A stretch of 64,000 nt of DNA from Mycolicibacterium sp. MU0053 (GTDB lineage: Bacteria > Actinomycetota > Actinomycetes > Mycobacteriales > Mycobacteriaceae): NCBI RefSeq assembly GCF_963378095.1, contig NZ_OY726397.1, positions 2,418,001-2,482,000 of the forward strand. Direction: 5' to 3'. The position numbers were made by a program, and so were the translations under genes. The first letter of the stretch is position 1. Every line of letters starts with the position of its first letter. Positions 1 to 15,930 of the stretch are shown here, piece after piece. The notes beneath the pieces are model-generated. The model made no database searches. It had not been told where the DNA came from and saw nothing but the letters and a program-made list of their open reading frames with translations.

Positions 1-3930
<3,930 letters not shown>

Positions 3931-4135
3931 CAACCCCACTATTGTGTGGAACGTTGAAAACCACAGGGTAAGCACCACAACGCGTCTCGCAACCACACTC
4001 CACAAATACACAAACATGCACACCCCACCACCAAAAACACCTTTCTTGGTGAACACGGTGCCCCCACCCAGGGACCCCGCCCCCCACCTACGGGGGCGAC
4101 CCCCACCCGGGCCGGCACCACACAAGAAAATAAAG

Positions 4136-4251
4136 TTACGGCGGCCATAGCGACAGGGAAACGCCCGGACCCATCCCGAACCCGGAAGCTAAGCCTGTCA
4201 GCGCCGATGATACTACCCAACCCGGGTGGAAAAGTAGGACACCGCCGAACA
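4136..4251 (+). rRNA. rrf: 5S ribosomal RNA
   Basis: This is a typical mycobacterial 5S: it begins TTACGGCGGCCATAGCG and carries the GGGAAACGCCCGG and CCGAACCCGGAAGCTAAGCC segments and the GGACACCGCCGAAC 3' end. It closes the rrn operon 205 bases after 23S. The 23S-5S spacer is C- and A-rich and has no gene. Confidence 0.97.
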
Positions 4252-4256
4252 CACAC

Positions 4257-4297
4257 ATAGAAACACCCCCCACCACAAATGGGGGGTGCTTCTATTT
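4257..4297 (+). terminator. rRNA operon terminator
   Basis: This is a long hairpin just past 5S. ATAGAA plus CACCCCCC (4257-4271) pair with GGGGGGTG and TTCTAT (4281-4295), giving 14 pairs with one A/C mismatch and a 9-base loop, followed by TTGTAT. It is by far the strongest intrinsic-terminator shape in the window, as expected for an rRNA operon. Confidence 0.85.
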
Positions 4298-4303
4298 GTA
4301 TAG

Positions 4304-4326
4304 AACAATGGTCATTCGCCATTGTT
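4304..4326. repeat. Short inverted repeat behind the rrn terminator
   Basis: AACAATGG (4304-4311) and CCATTGTT (4319-4326) are perfect 8-base arms with a 7-base gap. There is no T-run after it, so it is a back-up hairpin or a protein site rather than a classical terminator. The rest of 4327-4576 shows no convincing gene; it is the leader and promoter zone of the following operon. Confidence 0.45.
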
Positions 4327-4576
4327 GGAGCAGGGATTATCGGGCCAAGAACTCATTGTCGATGATCGCATTCGGCCCGCTTTCCTGCCGCCCGCCCAGA
4401 CATTTCCGGAATGAACTCCCGGGTTGTTGCGGAATGGCTCCCGCGACCGCGTATTGAGCGCAACCACGACTCCGCGGTCGCCCTGGTGGAAATGGCACAA
4501 CGGACCGGCGCCGGGCATGCGAGGCCGCTGCAGCAAGGCCCGTATCCTGGGTCGATACATAGCGAAAGGTTTTCCA

Positions 4577-5422
4577 GTGGTCGAGAATCGGCACGGCGAC
4601 GAACAACGCCCCGCTCGTGGCACCCAGGGCGGCGCCGCGCGTGGCGGACAACGTCGCGGGCAGCGCCCGAATGTCCCGGGCCGCTCGGGACCCGACCGGG
4701 CCCGTCGGGCGCAACCCCAGACAGGTGCCGGCGGCCGACCGGACCGCGGCGGGGACCGAACACCCGGTCCGGCGATCCCGGCCGATGTCGACGCCAAACA
4801 GCTGGCGCCCGACGTGCGGCGGGAACTGACCACGCTGGATCGCACCACGGCCGATACGATCGCCCGCCATCTGGTCGCGGCCGGCAACCTGATCGACGAG
4901 GACCCCGAAGCCGCGCTAGCGCATGCGCAGGCGGCGCGGACGCGCTCGGGGCGGATCGCCGCGATTCGCGAAGCCGTCGGGATCGCGGCCTATCGGTGCG
5001 GCGACTGGGCTCAGGCGCTGGCCGAGCTCCGGGCCGCCCGCCGGATGGGCAGCAAGTCGATGCTGCTGCCGCTGATCGCCGATTGCGAACGGGGAGTGGG
5101 CCGGCCGGAGCGTGCGCTCGAGCTCGCCCGCGGCCCGGAGGCGGCCGCGCTGGTCGGTGACGACGCCGACGAGATGCGCATCGTGACCGCCGGCGCCCGC
5201 GCCGATCTCGGCCAACTGGAGCAGGCTTTGGCCGTGCTGGCATCGCCGGCCCCGGACCCCTCCCGAACCGGCCAGACCCCGGCGCGGCTGTTCTACGCCT
5301 ACGCCGAGGCGCTGCTGGCGCTCGGCCGCACCGATGAGGCGCTGCAGTGGTTCCTGCATTCCGGCCGCGCCGACATCGACGGCGTCACCGACGCCGAAGA
5401 GCGGGTCAGCGAGCTGGCCTGA
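4577..5422 (+). CDS. TPR-like conserved protein (Rv1691 family)
   Basis: This cytosolic protein of unknown function has 281 residues from a GTG at 4577, preceded by AAAGG eight bases upstream. An open frame extends to 4424, but that part reads like non-coding sequence. Residues 1-75 are low-complexity, rich in Arg, Gly and Pro, and probably disordered. The rest is helical and made of short repeats of the Ala-rich TPR type (for example DPEAALAHAQAARTRS, then DWAQALAELRAARRMGS). It is first in the Rv1691-Rv1700-type operon, and the next start follows its stop by one base. Gene order plus the conserved C-terminal half support the family assignment; no biochemical role can be read from the sequence. 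Confidence 0.85.
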   Translation: MVENRHGDEQRPARGTQGGAARGGQRRGQRPNVPGRSGPDRARRAQPQTGAGGRPDRGGDRTPGPAIPADVDAKQLAPDVRRELTTLDRTTADTIARHLVAAGNLIDEDPEAALAHAQAARTRSGRIAAIREAVGIAAYRCGDWAQALAELRAARRMGSKSMLLPLIADCERGVGRPERALELARGPEAAALVGDDADEMRIVTAGARADLGQLEQALAVLASPAPDPSRTGQTPARLFYAYAEALLALGRTDEALQWFLHSGRADIDGVTDAEERVSELA

Positions 5423-5423
5423 G

Positions 5424-6437
5424 ATGAGTACGCTGGCACAACTTCACGACTGTCTGCTGCTCGACCTCGACGGCACAGTGTTCCGGGGGCACGCTCCCAC
5501 CGACGGGGCCGTCGAAGCGCTGGCCGCTGTCACCGCACGCCAGTTGTTCGTGACCAACAACGCCTCGCGCAGCGCCGAGGATGTCGCGGCGCACCTGCGT
5601 GAGCTGGGCTTCGCGGCGGTCGGCGCCGACGTGGTGACCAGCGCGCAGAGCGCCGCGGGTCTGCTCGCCGAAAAGCTCCCCGGCGGAGCGCACGTGCTGG
5701 TGGTCGGCACCGAGGCGTTGGCCGACGAGGTCAGCGCCGTGGGCCTGGTTCCGGTGCGGATGTTCGCCGACGACCCGGTTGCCGTGGTGCAGGGACACTC
5801 GGTGGACACCGGTTGGGCGCAGTTGGCCGAGGCGGCCCTGGCCGTCCGGGCCGGCGCACTGTGGGTCGCCGCCAACGTGGACAAGACGTTGCCGTCGGAG
5901 CGCGGCCTGCTGCCGGGCAACGGTTCCATGGTGGCAGCGCTGCAAACCGCGACCGACGCCGTTCCGCTGGTGGCCGGCAAGCCCGCCCCCACGCTGATGA
6001 CGGATGCGTTGTCGCGCGGGCGTTTTCACGCCCCGTTGGTGGTCGGGGACAGGTTGGACACCGACATCGCCGGCGCGAACGCCGCCAGCCTGCCCAGCCT
6101 GATGGTGCTCACCGGGGTCAGCACGGCGCGCGAGGCGGTGCACGCGGTGCCCGAGCAGCGACCGACCCACATCGCGGCCACCCTCACCGGTTTGCATGCC
6201 GAGGCAGAGCGGTTGGCGGTGGCGGCGCAACCGGGCTGGCGGGTCACCCACGACGGCCCGGTCGTGCGGGTCGAGGCGCTGGGGCCCGACGTCGACGGTG
6301 ACGGGCTGGCCGTGGTCCGGGCGACCGCGCATGCGATCTGGGCGAGCGGCCTCGAGCAGGTCACCATCGAGGCGGCGGACGACATCGCCGAGGCGGCACT
6401 GCGGCGCTGGTCCCTCTTGGACTCGGCGATCGACTAG
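5424..6437 (+). CDS. HAD-IIA phosphatase, glycerol-3-phosphate phosphatase type (Rv1692 family)
   Basis: This 337-residue HAD hydrolase has the motif I nucleophile in LLLDLDGTVFRG (Asp14, with Asp16 as acid/base) and the TNN of motif II near residue 49. Lys near residue 190 in LVAGKPAPTLM and the motif IV acids in VVGDRLDTDI follow. The NagD-like cap lies between motifs II and III. The M. tuberculosis orthologue dephosphorylates glycerol 3-phosphate released from phospholipid head-group turnover; the same reaction is inferred here. The ATG at 5424 begins one base after the previous stop. The C-terminal 80 residues are a small extra domain also present in the mycobacterial family. Confidence 0.9.
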   Translation: MSTLAQLHDCLLLDLDGTVFRGHAPTDGAVEALAAVTARQLFVTNNASRSAEDVAAHLRELGFAAVGADVVTSAQSAAGLLAEKLPGGAHVLVVGTEALADEVSAVGLVPVRMFADDPVAVVQGHSVDTGWAQLAEAALAVRAGALWVAANVDKTLPSERGLLPGNGSMVAALQTATDAVPLVAGKPAPTLMTDALSRGRFHAPLVVGDRLDTDIAGANAASLPSLMVLTGVSTAREAVHAVPEQRPTHIAATLTGLHAEAERLAVAAQPGWRVTHDGPVVRVEALGPDVDGDGLAVVRATAHAIWASGLEQVTIEAADDIAEAALRRWSLLDSAID

Positions 6438-6450
6438 CGTGGGGGCCGCA

Positions 6451-6642
6451 ATGGCTACCGACCCGAACCAGATCCGCGCGCAAATCGACGAACTGCTCGC
6501 GACGCTGCCCCCGACCGATCTGCACGGTGGGGAGGGCCTTGATCAGCACGGCGCCGAGCTGGACATCGACCAGATCGCGCTTCGCCTCGAAGAGGCCCAC
6601 GACGTGCTGGTCCGGGCGCTGGAGTCGGTGGAGAAAGGCTGA
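6451..6642 (+). CDS. Small conserved protein (Rv1693 family)
   Basis: This acidic protein of 63 residues lies between the HAD phosphatase and tlyA, the same place as Rv1693. It is predicted helical, with heptad-like Leu/Ile spacing (IDQIALRLEEAHDVLVRALE), which suggests a short coiled coil and a protein partner. The ATG at 6451 is chosen; an in-frame GTG at 6439 is possible. It is translationally close to tlyA (gap of 7 bases). No function is known to me; this could be an accessory of a neighbouring enzyme. Confidence 0.8.
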   Translation: MATDPNQIRAQIDELLATLPPTDLHGGEGLDQHGAELDIDQIALRLEEAHDVLVRALESVEKG

Positions 6643-6649
6643 GCGCACG

Positions 6650-7459
6650 GTGGCGCGGCGTATGCGAGTGGACGCTGAGCTGGTCCGGCGGGGACTGGCG
6701 CGGTCTCGGCAACAAGCCGCGGAGCTGATCGACGCCGGGCGGGTCAGCATCGACGGCATGCCCGCCTCCAAACCCGCCACCGCGGTCTCGGCCGACGCCG
6801 CGCTCAAGGTCGCCGACGACGGCGAACGGTCCTGGGTGTCGCGCGGGGCGCACAAGCTGATCGGCGCGCTCGACGCGTTCGGAATCGATGTCGCGGGCCG
6901 GCGGTGCCTGGACGCCGGGGCGTCCACCGGCGGTTTCACCGAGGTGCTGCTGGACCGCGGCGCCCGCGAAGTGGTGGCCGTCGACGTCGGCTACGGGCAG
7001 CTGGCGTGGTCGCTGCGCTCGGATGAACGGGTCGTCGTCGTGGAGCGCACCAACGTGCGGGAGTTGACCGCCGAGGCCATCGGCGGCGAGGTGGGACTCG
7101 TCGTGGCGGATCTGTCCTTCATCTCGTTGTCCACGGTGTTACCCGCACTGGCCGCGTGCGCGTCTCAGGACGCCGATATCGTTCCTATGGTGAAGCCACA
7201 GTTCGAGGTCGGAAAGGGCCAGGTCGGTGCGGGTGGGGTGGTTCAGGATCCCGCGCTGCGCACCGCCGCGGTGCTGTCGGTCGCGCGGCGGGCCGCCGAC
7301 TTGAACTGGTACACCATGGCGGCGACGGCCAGTCCACTTCCGGGCCCGTCCGGCAACGTGGAGTACTTCCTGTGGCTGACGTCCGACCGCGAGCACGCGC
7401 TGCACGATCAGCAGCTGGAAGCCGCCATCGCGCGGTCGGTCGACGAAGGGCCGCAATGA
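6650..7459 (+). CDS. tlyA: TlyA rRNA 2'-O-methyltransferase
   Basis: TlyA has 269 residues from a GTG that gives [16 protein letters not shown], matching the known N-terminus. An S4 RNA-binding domain covers about residues 4-65. It is followed by an FtsJ-like Rossmann methyltransferase with the SAM loop [15 protein letters not shown] (about 87-101). The K-D-K-E set is visible: Lys in SRGAHKL, Asp in VVADLSF, Lys in VKPQFE, Glu in GNVEYF. In M. tuberculosis the enzyme methylates one cytidine in 16S and one in 23S rRNA and makes ribosomes susceptible to capreomycin; older reports also call it a haemolysin. Its stop overlaps the nadK start (ATGA). Confidence 0.96.
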   Translation: MARRMRVDAELVRRGLARSRQQAAELIDAGRVSIDGMPASKPATAVSADAALKVADDGERSWVSRGAHKLIGALDAFGIDVAGRRCLDAGASTGGFTEVLLDRGAREVVAVDVGYGQLAWSLRSDERVVVVERTNVRELTAEAIGGEVGLVVADLSFISLSTVLPALAACASQDADIVPMVKPQFEVGKGQVGAGGVVQDPALRTAAVLSVARRAADLNWYTMAATASPLPGPSGNVEYFLWLTSDREHALHDQQLEAAIARSVDEGPQ

Positions 7460-8379
7460 CCTCCGCACGTACCGTCCTGCTCGTCGTGCACACCGGCCGC
7501 GAGCGTGCCACCGAGGTCGCCCGGCACGTCGAAAAGGTGCTGGGCGACAACGATATCGCGCTGCGGGTGCTCTCGGCCGAGGCCGTCGACCGCGGCACCC
7601 TGCGGTTGTCGCCCGAGGATGTCCGGCGACTCGGAGTGGAGATCGACGTCGTCGACGCCGACGAGGACGCCGCCCAAGGCTGCGAGCTGGTGATGGTCCT
7701 CGGCGGCGACGGCACGTTTCTGCGCGCGGCCGAACTGGCCCGCGGCGCCGACATCCCGGTGCTGGGGGTCAACCTCGGCCGGATCGGCTTCCTGGCCGAG
7801 GCCGAGGCCGACGCCATCGATTCGGTGCTCGAACACGTCATCACCCGCGGCTACCGGGTCGAGACCCGGATGACGCTGGATCTGGCGGTGACCGTCGGCG
7901 GGGAGGTGATCCACCGCGGTTGGGCGTTGAACGAGGCGAGCCTGGAAAAGGGGCCGCGGCTCGGCGTGCTCGGCGCCGTCGTCGAGGTCGACGGACGGCC
8001 GGTGTCCTCGTTCGGCTGCGACGGTGTGCTGGTCTCGACCCCCACCGGTTCCACCGCCTACGCGTTCTCGGCGGGCGGACCGGTGCTGTGGCCGGACCTG
8101 GAGGCAATCCTGGTGGTGCCAAGCAACGCGCACGCGCTGTTCGCGCGTCCCATGGTGACGAGTCCGGACGCGCGGATCGCCGTCGAGATCGAGCGCGACG
8201 GACACGACGCCCTGGTGTTCTGCGACGGTCGGCGCGAGATGCCGCTGCCGGCCGGCGGACGGCTCGAGGTGACTCGGTCGAACACCCCGATCAAATGGAT
8301 CCGGCTCGACAGCGCCCCGTTCACCGATCGGCTGGTGCGCAAGTTCCGGTTGCCGGTCACCGGCTGGCGCGGGAAGTAG
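7456..8379 (+). CDS. nadK: NAD kinase
   Basis: This 307-residue protein is also named PpnK. It phosphorylates NAD to NADP in the cytosol; the M. tuberculosis enzyme can use polyphosphate as well as ATP. Family motifs are present: [12 protein letters not shown] (about residue 83), the NE pair in [10 protein letters not shown] (about 157), and the Gly-rich block [15 protein letters not shown] (about 187). The length is normal. The start overlaps the tlyA stop by four bases and recN follows after three, so the three are co-translated. Confidence 0.96.
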   Translation: MTSARTVLLVVHTGRERATEVARHVEKVLGDNDIALRVLSAEAVDRGTLRLSPEDVRRLGVEIDVVDADEDAAQGCELVMVLGGDGTFLRAAELARGADIPVLGVNLGRIGFLAEAEADAIDSVLEHVITRGYRVETRMTLDLAVTVGGEVIHRGWALNEASLEKGPRLGVLGAVVEVDGRPVSSFGCDGVLVSTPTGSTAYAFSAGGPVLWPDLEAILVVPSNAHALFARPMVTSPDARIAVEIERDGHDALVFCDGRREMPLPAGGRLEVTRSNTPIKWIRLDSAPFTDRLVRKFRLPVTGWRGK

Positions 8380-8382
8380 CGC

Positions 8383-10149
8383 GTGCTCTCGGAAATCAGG
8401 ATCGAGTCGCTGGGCGCCATCAAGGCCGCCGACGCGGAGTTCGACCGCGGCCTGACGGTGCTCACCGGTGAGACCGGCACCGGCAAGACCATGGTGGTGA
8501 CCGGTTTGCATCTGCTCGGCGGAGCGCGCGCCGACGCCAACCGGGTGCGTTCCGGCGCGACGCGCGCGGTGGTCGAGGGGCGGTTCAGCACCGCCGACCT
8601 CGGCGACGGTTTGACCGCGCAGGTCGAGGAGATCCTCGATGCCTCCGGTGCCGACCGCGACGAGGACGGCAGCGTCATCGCACTGCGCTCGGTCAGCCGC
8701 GACGGACCGTCGCGCGCCTACCTCGGCGGGCGCAGCGTGCCGGCGAAATCGTTGAGTACCTTCACCACCCAGCTGCTGACCCTGCACGGGCAGAACGACC
8801 AGCTCCGGCTGATGCGCACCGACGAACAGCGCGGCGCTCTCGACCGATTCGCCGACGTCGCCGGACCGCTGCGGCGCTACCGCGCGCTGCGCACCGAATG
8901 GCTGCAGGCCCGCCGCGATCTGACCGAACGCACCGACAGCGCCCGCGAGTTGGCCCAGGAGGCCGACCGGCTGAGCTTCGCGTTGGAGGAGATCGACAGC
9001 ATCGATCCCAGCCCGGGCGAGGACGTCGCACTGGTCGCGGACATCAAGCGGCTGTCCGAACTCGACGCCTTGCGGGAGGCCGCGATCACCGCGCGGCTGG
9101 CGCTGGCCGGCGGCGACGAGGCCGACGGCGCCGAGCAGGCGGCCTCGGCGGCGCACCTGGTGGCCGCGGCCAAGGCCGCGCTGGAAAGCACCGACGACGC
9201 GGCGCTGCAGGGGCTGGGCCACCAGCTGACCGACGCCCTGACCGTCGTCGAGGACGTCGCCCGCGAGGTCGGCGGGTATCTGGGTGAGCTGCCCAGCGAT
9301 GCGAGCACGTTGGAGACCAAACTGGCGCGCCAGGGCGAGCTGCGGACGTTGACCCGCAAGTACGCCCCCGACGTGGACGGGGTGCTGGCCTGGGCCGCGC
9401 AGGCCCGGGAGCGGCTGGCCCAGCTCGACGTCTCCGAGGAGGCGCTGGCTGGTTTGCAGCAGCGGGTGGACGAGGCGGCGGGCCGGCTGGCCGAGGTGGC
9501 CGCCGAGTTGACCCGCGTCCGCACCAAGGCCGCCAAGCGGTTGGCCAAGGCCGTCACCGCCGAATTGGCGGGTTTGGCCATGGCCCAAGCCGAATTCACC
9601 ATCGACGTGACCCCGATGCCCGCCGCGGCAGATGATTCGGCGCCGCTGCGGCTCAGCTCGGGGCAGACCGTGCACGCCGGGTCCGCCGGGATCGACGCGG
9701 TGGAGTTCGGCTTCACCGCCCACCGCGGCAGCACCGTGCTGCCGCTGACCAAGAGCGCCTCCGGCGGCGAACTCTCCCGCGTCATGCTGGCCCTGGAAGT
9801 GGTGCTGGCCGCCTCGGTCGAGGGCACGACGATGGTGTTCGACGAGGTCGACGCCGGGGTCGGCGGCCGGGCCGCGGTGCAGATCGGGCGCCGGCTGGCG
9901 CGGCTGGCCCGCACCCATCAGGTCATCGTGGTCACCCATCTGCCGCAGGTCGCGGCCTACGCCGACACCCACCTGGTGGTCGATGCGCTGGCGCGCGACG
10001 GGTCCAGCCGGGTGCGTCGCCTCGACGACGACGAGCGGGTGGCCGAGTTGGCGCGGATGCTGGCCGGGCTGGGGGAGTCCGACACCGGCCGGGCGCATGC
10101 GCGTGAACTCCTCGACGCCGCGCAGCAGGAACGCGTGTCGGCCTCGTAA
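8383..10149 (+). CDS. recN: DNA repair protein RecN
   Basis: RecN is an SMC-like ATPase that acts at double-strand breaks. It has 588 residues from a GTG. Walker A is GETGTGKT (about 29-36) in the N-terminal head. A long Ala/Glu/Arg-rich coiled-coil region follows (about 150-390). The C-terminal head carries the ABC-type signature SASGGELSRVMLAL (about 460) and Walker B MVFDEVDAGVGG (about 486). It is complete and of normal length. The 147 bases after it separate this part of the operon from steA and may hold a promoter; I see no clear terminator. Confidence 0.96.
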   Translation: MLSEIRIESLGAIKAADAEFDRGLTVLTGETGTGKTMVVTGLHLLGGARADANRVRSGATRAVVEGRFSTADLGDGLTAQVEEILDASGADRDEDGSVIALRSVSRDGPSRAYLGGRSVPAKSLSTFTTQLLTLHGQNDQLRLMRTDEQRGALDRFADVAGPLRRYRALRTEWLQARRDLTERTDSARELAQEADRLSFALEEIDSIDPSPGEDVALVADIKRLSELDALREAAITARLALAGGDEADGAEQAASAAHLVAAAKAALESTDDAALQGLGHQLTDALTVVEDVAREVGGYLGELPSDASTLETKLARQGELRTLTRKYAPDVDGVLAWAAQARERLAQLDVSEEALAGLQQRVDEAAGRLAEVAAELTRVRTKAAKRLAKAVTAELAGLAMAQAEFTIDVTPMPAAADDSAPLRLSSGQTVHAGSAGIDAVEFGFTAHRGSTVLPLTKSASGGELSRVMLALEVVLAASVEGTTMVFDEVDAGVGGRAAVQIGRRLARLARTHQVIVVTHLPQVAAYADTHLVVDALARDGSSRVRRLDDDERVAELARMLAGLGESDTGRAHARELLDAAQQERVSAS

Positions 10150-10296
10150 GGACGCCAAGGTCCCAAGGGACCGCCGAGAGACATAGCACCCGCAGCTCTC
10201 GTTTCTGTTGCAGATGTGACGCAATGTGACTTCTGAGGCAGAAGTTACGGCGCGCCTCCCCGGCCCGGCCGGGGTTCAGCGACAGAATCGGCTCCC

Positions 10297-11481
10297 ATGA
10301 GGATGGCAGCGCTTCTCTCTCGTAACGGCAGTTCTCGACCCGGTGTGATGGGTACGGCGCGGGTGGACCGTGACATCGACCGCCTCCTGCGCCGGGTGGA
10401 GCCTGGGGACATTGTGGTGCTCGACGTGTTGGACCTGGACCGGGTCACCGCCGACGCACTGGTGGACGCCAACATCGCCGGTGTGGTCAACGCCTCGCCG
10501 TCGATCTCCGGCCGCTACCCCAACCTCGGACCCGAGGTGCTGGTGACCAACGGCATCGCACTCATCGACGAGACCGGGCCCGACGTCTTCAAGAAGGTCA
10601 AGGACGGCGCCCGGGTTCGGTTGCACAACGGCGGCGTGTACTCCGGCGACCGGCGCCTGATCCTGGGTGTCGAACGCACCGACGAAGAGATCGTCGACAA
10701 GATGCACGAGGCCAAGAGCGGGCTGGTCAGTCACCTGGAGGCGTTCGCGGGCAACACCATCGAATTCATCCGCAGCGAGAGCCCACTGCTGATCGACGGC
10801 ATCGGCATCCCGGACATCGAAGTCGACCTGCGCCGGCGCCACGTCGTGGTGGTGGCCGAGGAACCCAATGCCGCCGAGGACCTCAAGGGCCTCAAACCGT
10901 TCATCAAGGAGTATCAGCCGGTCCTGATCGGCGTCGGCAGCGGAGCCGATCTGCTCCGCAAAGCCGGGTATCGACCGCAACTGATCGTCGGTGACCCCGA
11001 GCAGATGAGTGCCGATGTCCTCAAATCCGGTGCGCAGGTGGTACTTCCGGCCGATGCGGACGGCCATGCACCCGGCCTGGAGCGCATTCAGGACCTGGGC
11101 GTCGGCGCGATGACGTTCCCGGCGGCCGGATCGGCGGCGGACCTGGCGCTGCTGCTGGCCGACCATCACGGGGCCGCGCTGATTGTCACCGTCGGCCACA
11201 CCGCCAGCATCGAGGAGTTCTTCGACCGCAACCGTCAGCAGAGCAACCCGTCGACCTTCCTGACCCGGCTCAAGGTGGGGGAGAAGTTGGTGGATGCCAA
11301 GGCCGTCGCCACGCTCTACCGCAGCCGAATCTCGGGCGGGTCGGTGGCCATGCTGGTGCTGGCCATGCTCATCGCGGTGATCGTCGCGCTGTGGGTCTCG
11401 CGCACGGACACGATTGTCTTGGAGTGGATCGCGCAGTACTGGAATCGATTCACCGTGTTGGTGCAGAGCTGGGTGACCTAG
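10297..11481 (+). CDS. steA: SteA-like cytokinesis protein (Rv1697 family)
   Basis: This protein has 394 residues. The middle (about 175-300) has a thiamin-pyrophosphokinase-like catalytic-domain fold (GVGSGADLLRKAG, LIVGDPEQMS), but the protein is not a thiamine enzyme in any known sense. One transmembrane helix lies near the C-terminus (about 345-365, VAMLVLAMLIAVIVALWV), leaving the bulk in the cytoplasm. In Corynebacterium the SteA/SteB pair takes part in cell separation, and the same gene pair is adjacent in mycobacteria. The next gene begins two bases after the stop. The corynebacterial role is carried over by family and gene order. Confidence 0.85.
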   Translation: MRMAALLSRNGSSRPGVMGTARVDRDIDRLLRRVEPGDIVVLDVLDLDRVTADALVDANIAGVVNASPSISGRYPNLGPEVLVTNGIALIDETGPDVFKKVKDGARVRLHNGGVYSGDRRLILGVERTDEEIVDKMHEAKSGLVSHLEAFAGNTIEFIRSESPLLIDGIGIPDIEVDLRRRHVVVVAEEPNAAEDLKGLKPFIKEYQPVLIGVGSGADLLRKAGYRPQLIVGDPEQMSADVLKSGAQVVLPADADGHAPGLERIQDLGVGAMTFPAAGSAADLALLLADHHGAALIVTVGHTASIEEFFDRNRQQSNPSTFLTRLKVGEKLVDAKAVATLYRSRISGGSVAMLVLAMLIAVIVALWVSRTDTIVLEWIAQYWNRFTVLVQSWVT

Positions 11482-11482
11482 G

Positions 11483-12424
11483 GTGATATCCCTTCGCTCA
11501 CATGCCATTTCGCTAGCGGCAGTGTTTCTGGCGCTCGCGGTCGGGGTGGTGTTGGGCTCGGGTCTGCTCTCCGACACCTTGTTGTCGGGATTGCGTGACG
11601 AAAAGCGCGATCTCCAGAGTCAGATCAACGCCTTGACCGACGACAAGAATGGGCTCAACGAACGCCTCGGCGCGGCCAACGACTTCGACACCCAGGTGGC
11701 GCCCCGGATCGTCCGCGACGCGTTGACCGGCAAGTCGGTCGTGGTGTTCCGCACCCCCGACGCCAACGAACACGACCTCGATGCGCTGCACCGTGTGGTC
11801 GAGCAGGCCGGCGCGACGGTGAGCGGGACGATCGGGCTCACCCAGGAGTTCGTCGACGCGCACTCCGCCGAGAAGCTCAAGACGGTGGTGAACTCCTCGA
11901 TCCTGCCCGCGGGTACGCAGTTGAGCACCAAGCTGATCGACCAGGGCTCCCAGGCCGGTGACCTGCTGGGCATCACGATGCTGATCAACCGGGACCCCAA
12001 CGTCCCCAAGGTGGACGATCTGCAGCGTCAGACGGTGCTCACGGCGCTGCGCGACACCGGGTTCCTCGACTACTCGGGCGACAACGTCGGCGTGGCCGAC
12101 ACGGCGGTCATCCTCACCGGCGGACCACTCGGCGACGACGCCGGCAATCAGGGCGCCACGGTCGCCCGGTTCGCCGCCGCCCTGGCCCCGCACGGGTCGG
12201 GCACGGTCCTCGCCGGCCGGCACGGGTCGGCAACCGGCACCGCCGCGGTAGCGGTGCTGCGGTCCGACAATGGCCTGATGGGGTCGGTGAGTTCGGTCGA
12301 CGACATCGACGCCGAATCGGGTCGCATCACGACGGTGTTGAGCCTGCAGGACCTGGTCAACGGCGGCAAGCCGGGTCAGTACGGGGTCGGCCAGGGCGCT
12401 ACCGCGCTCACCGTCGCCCAGTAG
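11483..12424 (+). CDS. mctB: SteB/MctB family envelope protein (Rv1698 family)
   Basis: This protein has 313 residues from a GTG. It has an uncleaved N-terminal membrane helix (about residues 7-26, ISLAAVFLALAVGVVLGSGL), then a coiled coil (about 35-58, rich in Lys, Glu and Leu), then an extracytoplasmic alpha/beta domain. The M. tuberculosis protein was named MctB for copper tolerance and was proposed as an outer-membrane channel. The corynebacterial homologue SteB works with SteA in cell separation. The single helix and coiled coil visible here fit a SteA partner better than a barrel. It is co-translated with steA. Confidence 0.85.
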   Translation: MISLRSHAISLAAVFLALAVGVVLGSGLLSDTLLSGLRDEKRDLQSQINALTDDKNGLNERLGAANDFDTQVAPRIVRDALTGKSVVVFRTPDANEHDLDALHRVVEQAGATVSGTIGLTQEFVDAHSAEKLKTVVNSSILPAGTQLSTKLIDQGSQAGDLLGITMLINRDPNVPKVDDLQRQTVLTALRDTGFLDYSGDNVGVADTAVILTGGPLGDDAGNQGATVARFAAALAPHGSGTVLAGRHGSATGTAAVAVLRSDNGLMGSVSSVDDIDAESGRITTVLSLQDLVNGGKPGQYGVGQGATALTVAQ

Positions 12425-12576
12425 TACCCCGCCCAACGGTGATGGGCCACAAAGTTCGAGTGACTTCCGGCCAAGCGTCAATCTCGGCGCTTCGGGGGCG
12501 CACGCACGGCGCGTCAGCAACGACTTGTCGCCGTCGGTGTTAAGGTGGACTTCCGTGGGTCGCAGGCCCAGATTGA

Positions 12577-14982
<2,406 letters not shown>

Positions 14983-14986
<4 letters not shown>

Positions 14987-15930
14987 CGACGTTTCGCCCC
15001 GCACTCGAAGATCAGCTCCAGGGTTACCTGGACCACCTGACGATCGAACGGGGCGTGGCCGCCAACACCCTGAGCTCCTACCGGCGCGACCTGCGGCGCT
15101 ATCAGCAGCACCTGGCGGCCCGCGGCATCGAGGACTTGGCCGGTGTCACCGAAACCGACGTCAGCGATTTCCTGATCGCGCTGCGGCGCGGCGATCCCGA
15201 GCGCGACGTGACCGCGTTGTCGGCGGTGTCGGCGGCGCGCACCCTGATTGCGGTGCGCGGATTGCACCGGTTCGCCACGGCCGAGGGCATGACCGACGTC
15301 GACGTGGCCCGCGCCGTCAAGCCGCCGACGCCGACCCGGCGGCTGCCCAAGGCGCTGACCCTCGACGAGGTGCTGGCCCTGCTGGATGCCGCCGGCGGGG
15401 CGAGCCCGTCGGACGGCCCGCTGACCCTGCGCAACCGCGCGCTGCTCGAACTGCTGTATTCGACCGGCGCGCGGATCTCCGAGGCCGTGGGCCTGGACCT
15501 CGACGACGTCGACACGCAAGCGCGCTCGGTGCTGCTGCGGGGCAAGGGCGGCAAGCAGCGGCTGGTGCCGGTCGGCCGGCCCGCCATCGCAGCGCTGGAC
15601 GCCTACCTGGTGCGCGGCCGCCCCGAGTTGGCGGGCCGCGGCCGGGGCACGCCGGCGATCTTTCTGAACGTGCGCGGCGGTCGGCTGTCCCGGCAGAGCG
15701 CGTGGCAGGTGCTGCAGGACACCGCCGAGCGGGCCGGCATCAGTTCCGCGGTCTCGCCGCACACGCTGCGGCATTCGTTCGCCACCCACCTGCTCGACGG
15801 CGGCGCCGACGTGCGCGTGGTGCAGGAGCTGCTCGGGCACGCGTCGGTCACCACCACGCAGATCTACACCATGGTCACGGTGCACGCACTGCGTGAGGTG
15901 TGGGCCGGTGCGCACCCCCGCGCGCGTTAG
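14983..15930 (+). CDS. xerD: Tyrosine recombinase XerD
   Basis: XerD resolves chromosome dimers at dif together with XerC. It has 315 residues from a GTG overlapping the previous stop. The N-terminal SAM-like core-binding domain covers about residues 5-95. The catalytic domain shows the full set: Arg in [12 protein letters not shown], Lys in [22 protein letters not shown], His in [11 protein letters not shown], and the nucleophile Tyr in IYTMVT. Length and gene position (after pyrG-Nudix) match the chromosomal XerD rather than an integrase. It converges on the next gene, and the two stop codons overlap. Confidence 0.95.

Noticed and set aside
4424..4576. N-terminal extension of the Rv1691-type protein
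   Set aside because: The extra 51 residues look non-coding in composition, and a GTG with a ribosome-binding site exists at 4577.
7408..10224. 938-codon open frame on the minus strand
   Set aside because: It is antisense to nadK and recN, both of which have full family motifs. Long antisense frames arise from high third-position GC; the translation is His/Gln/Arg-rich without domains.
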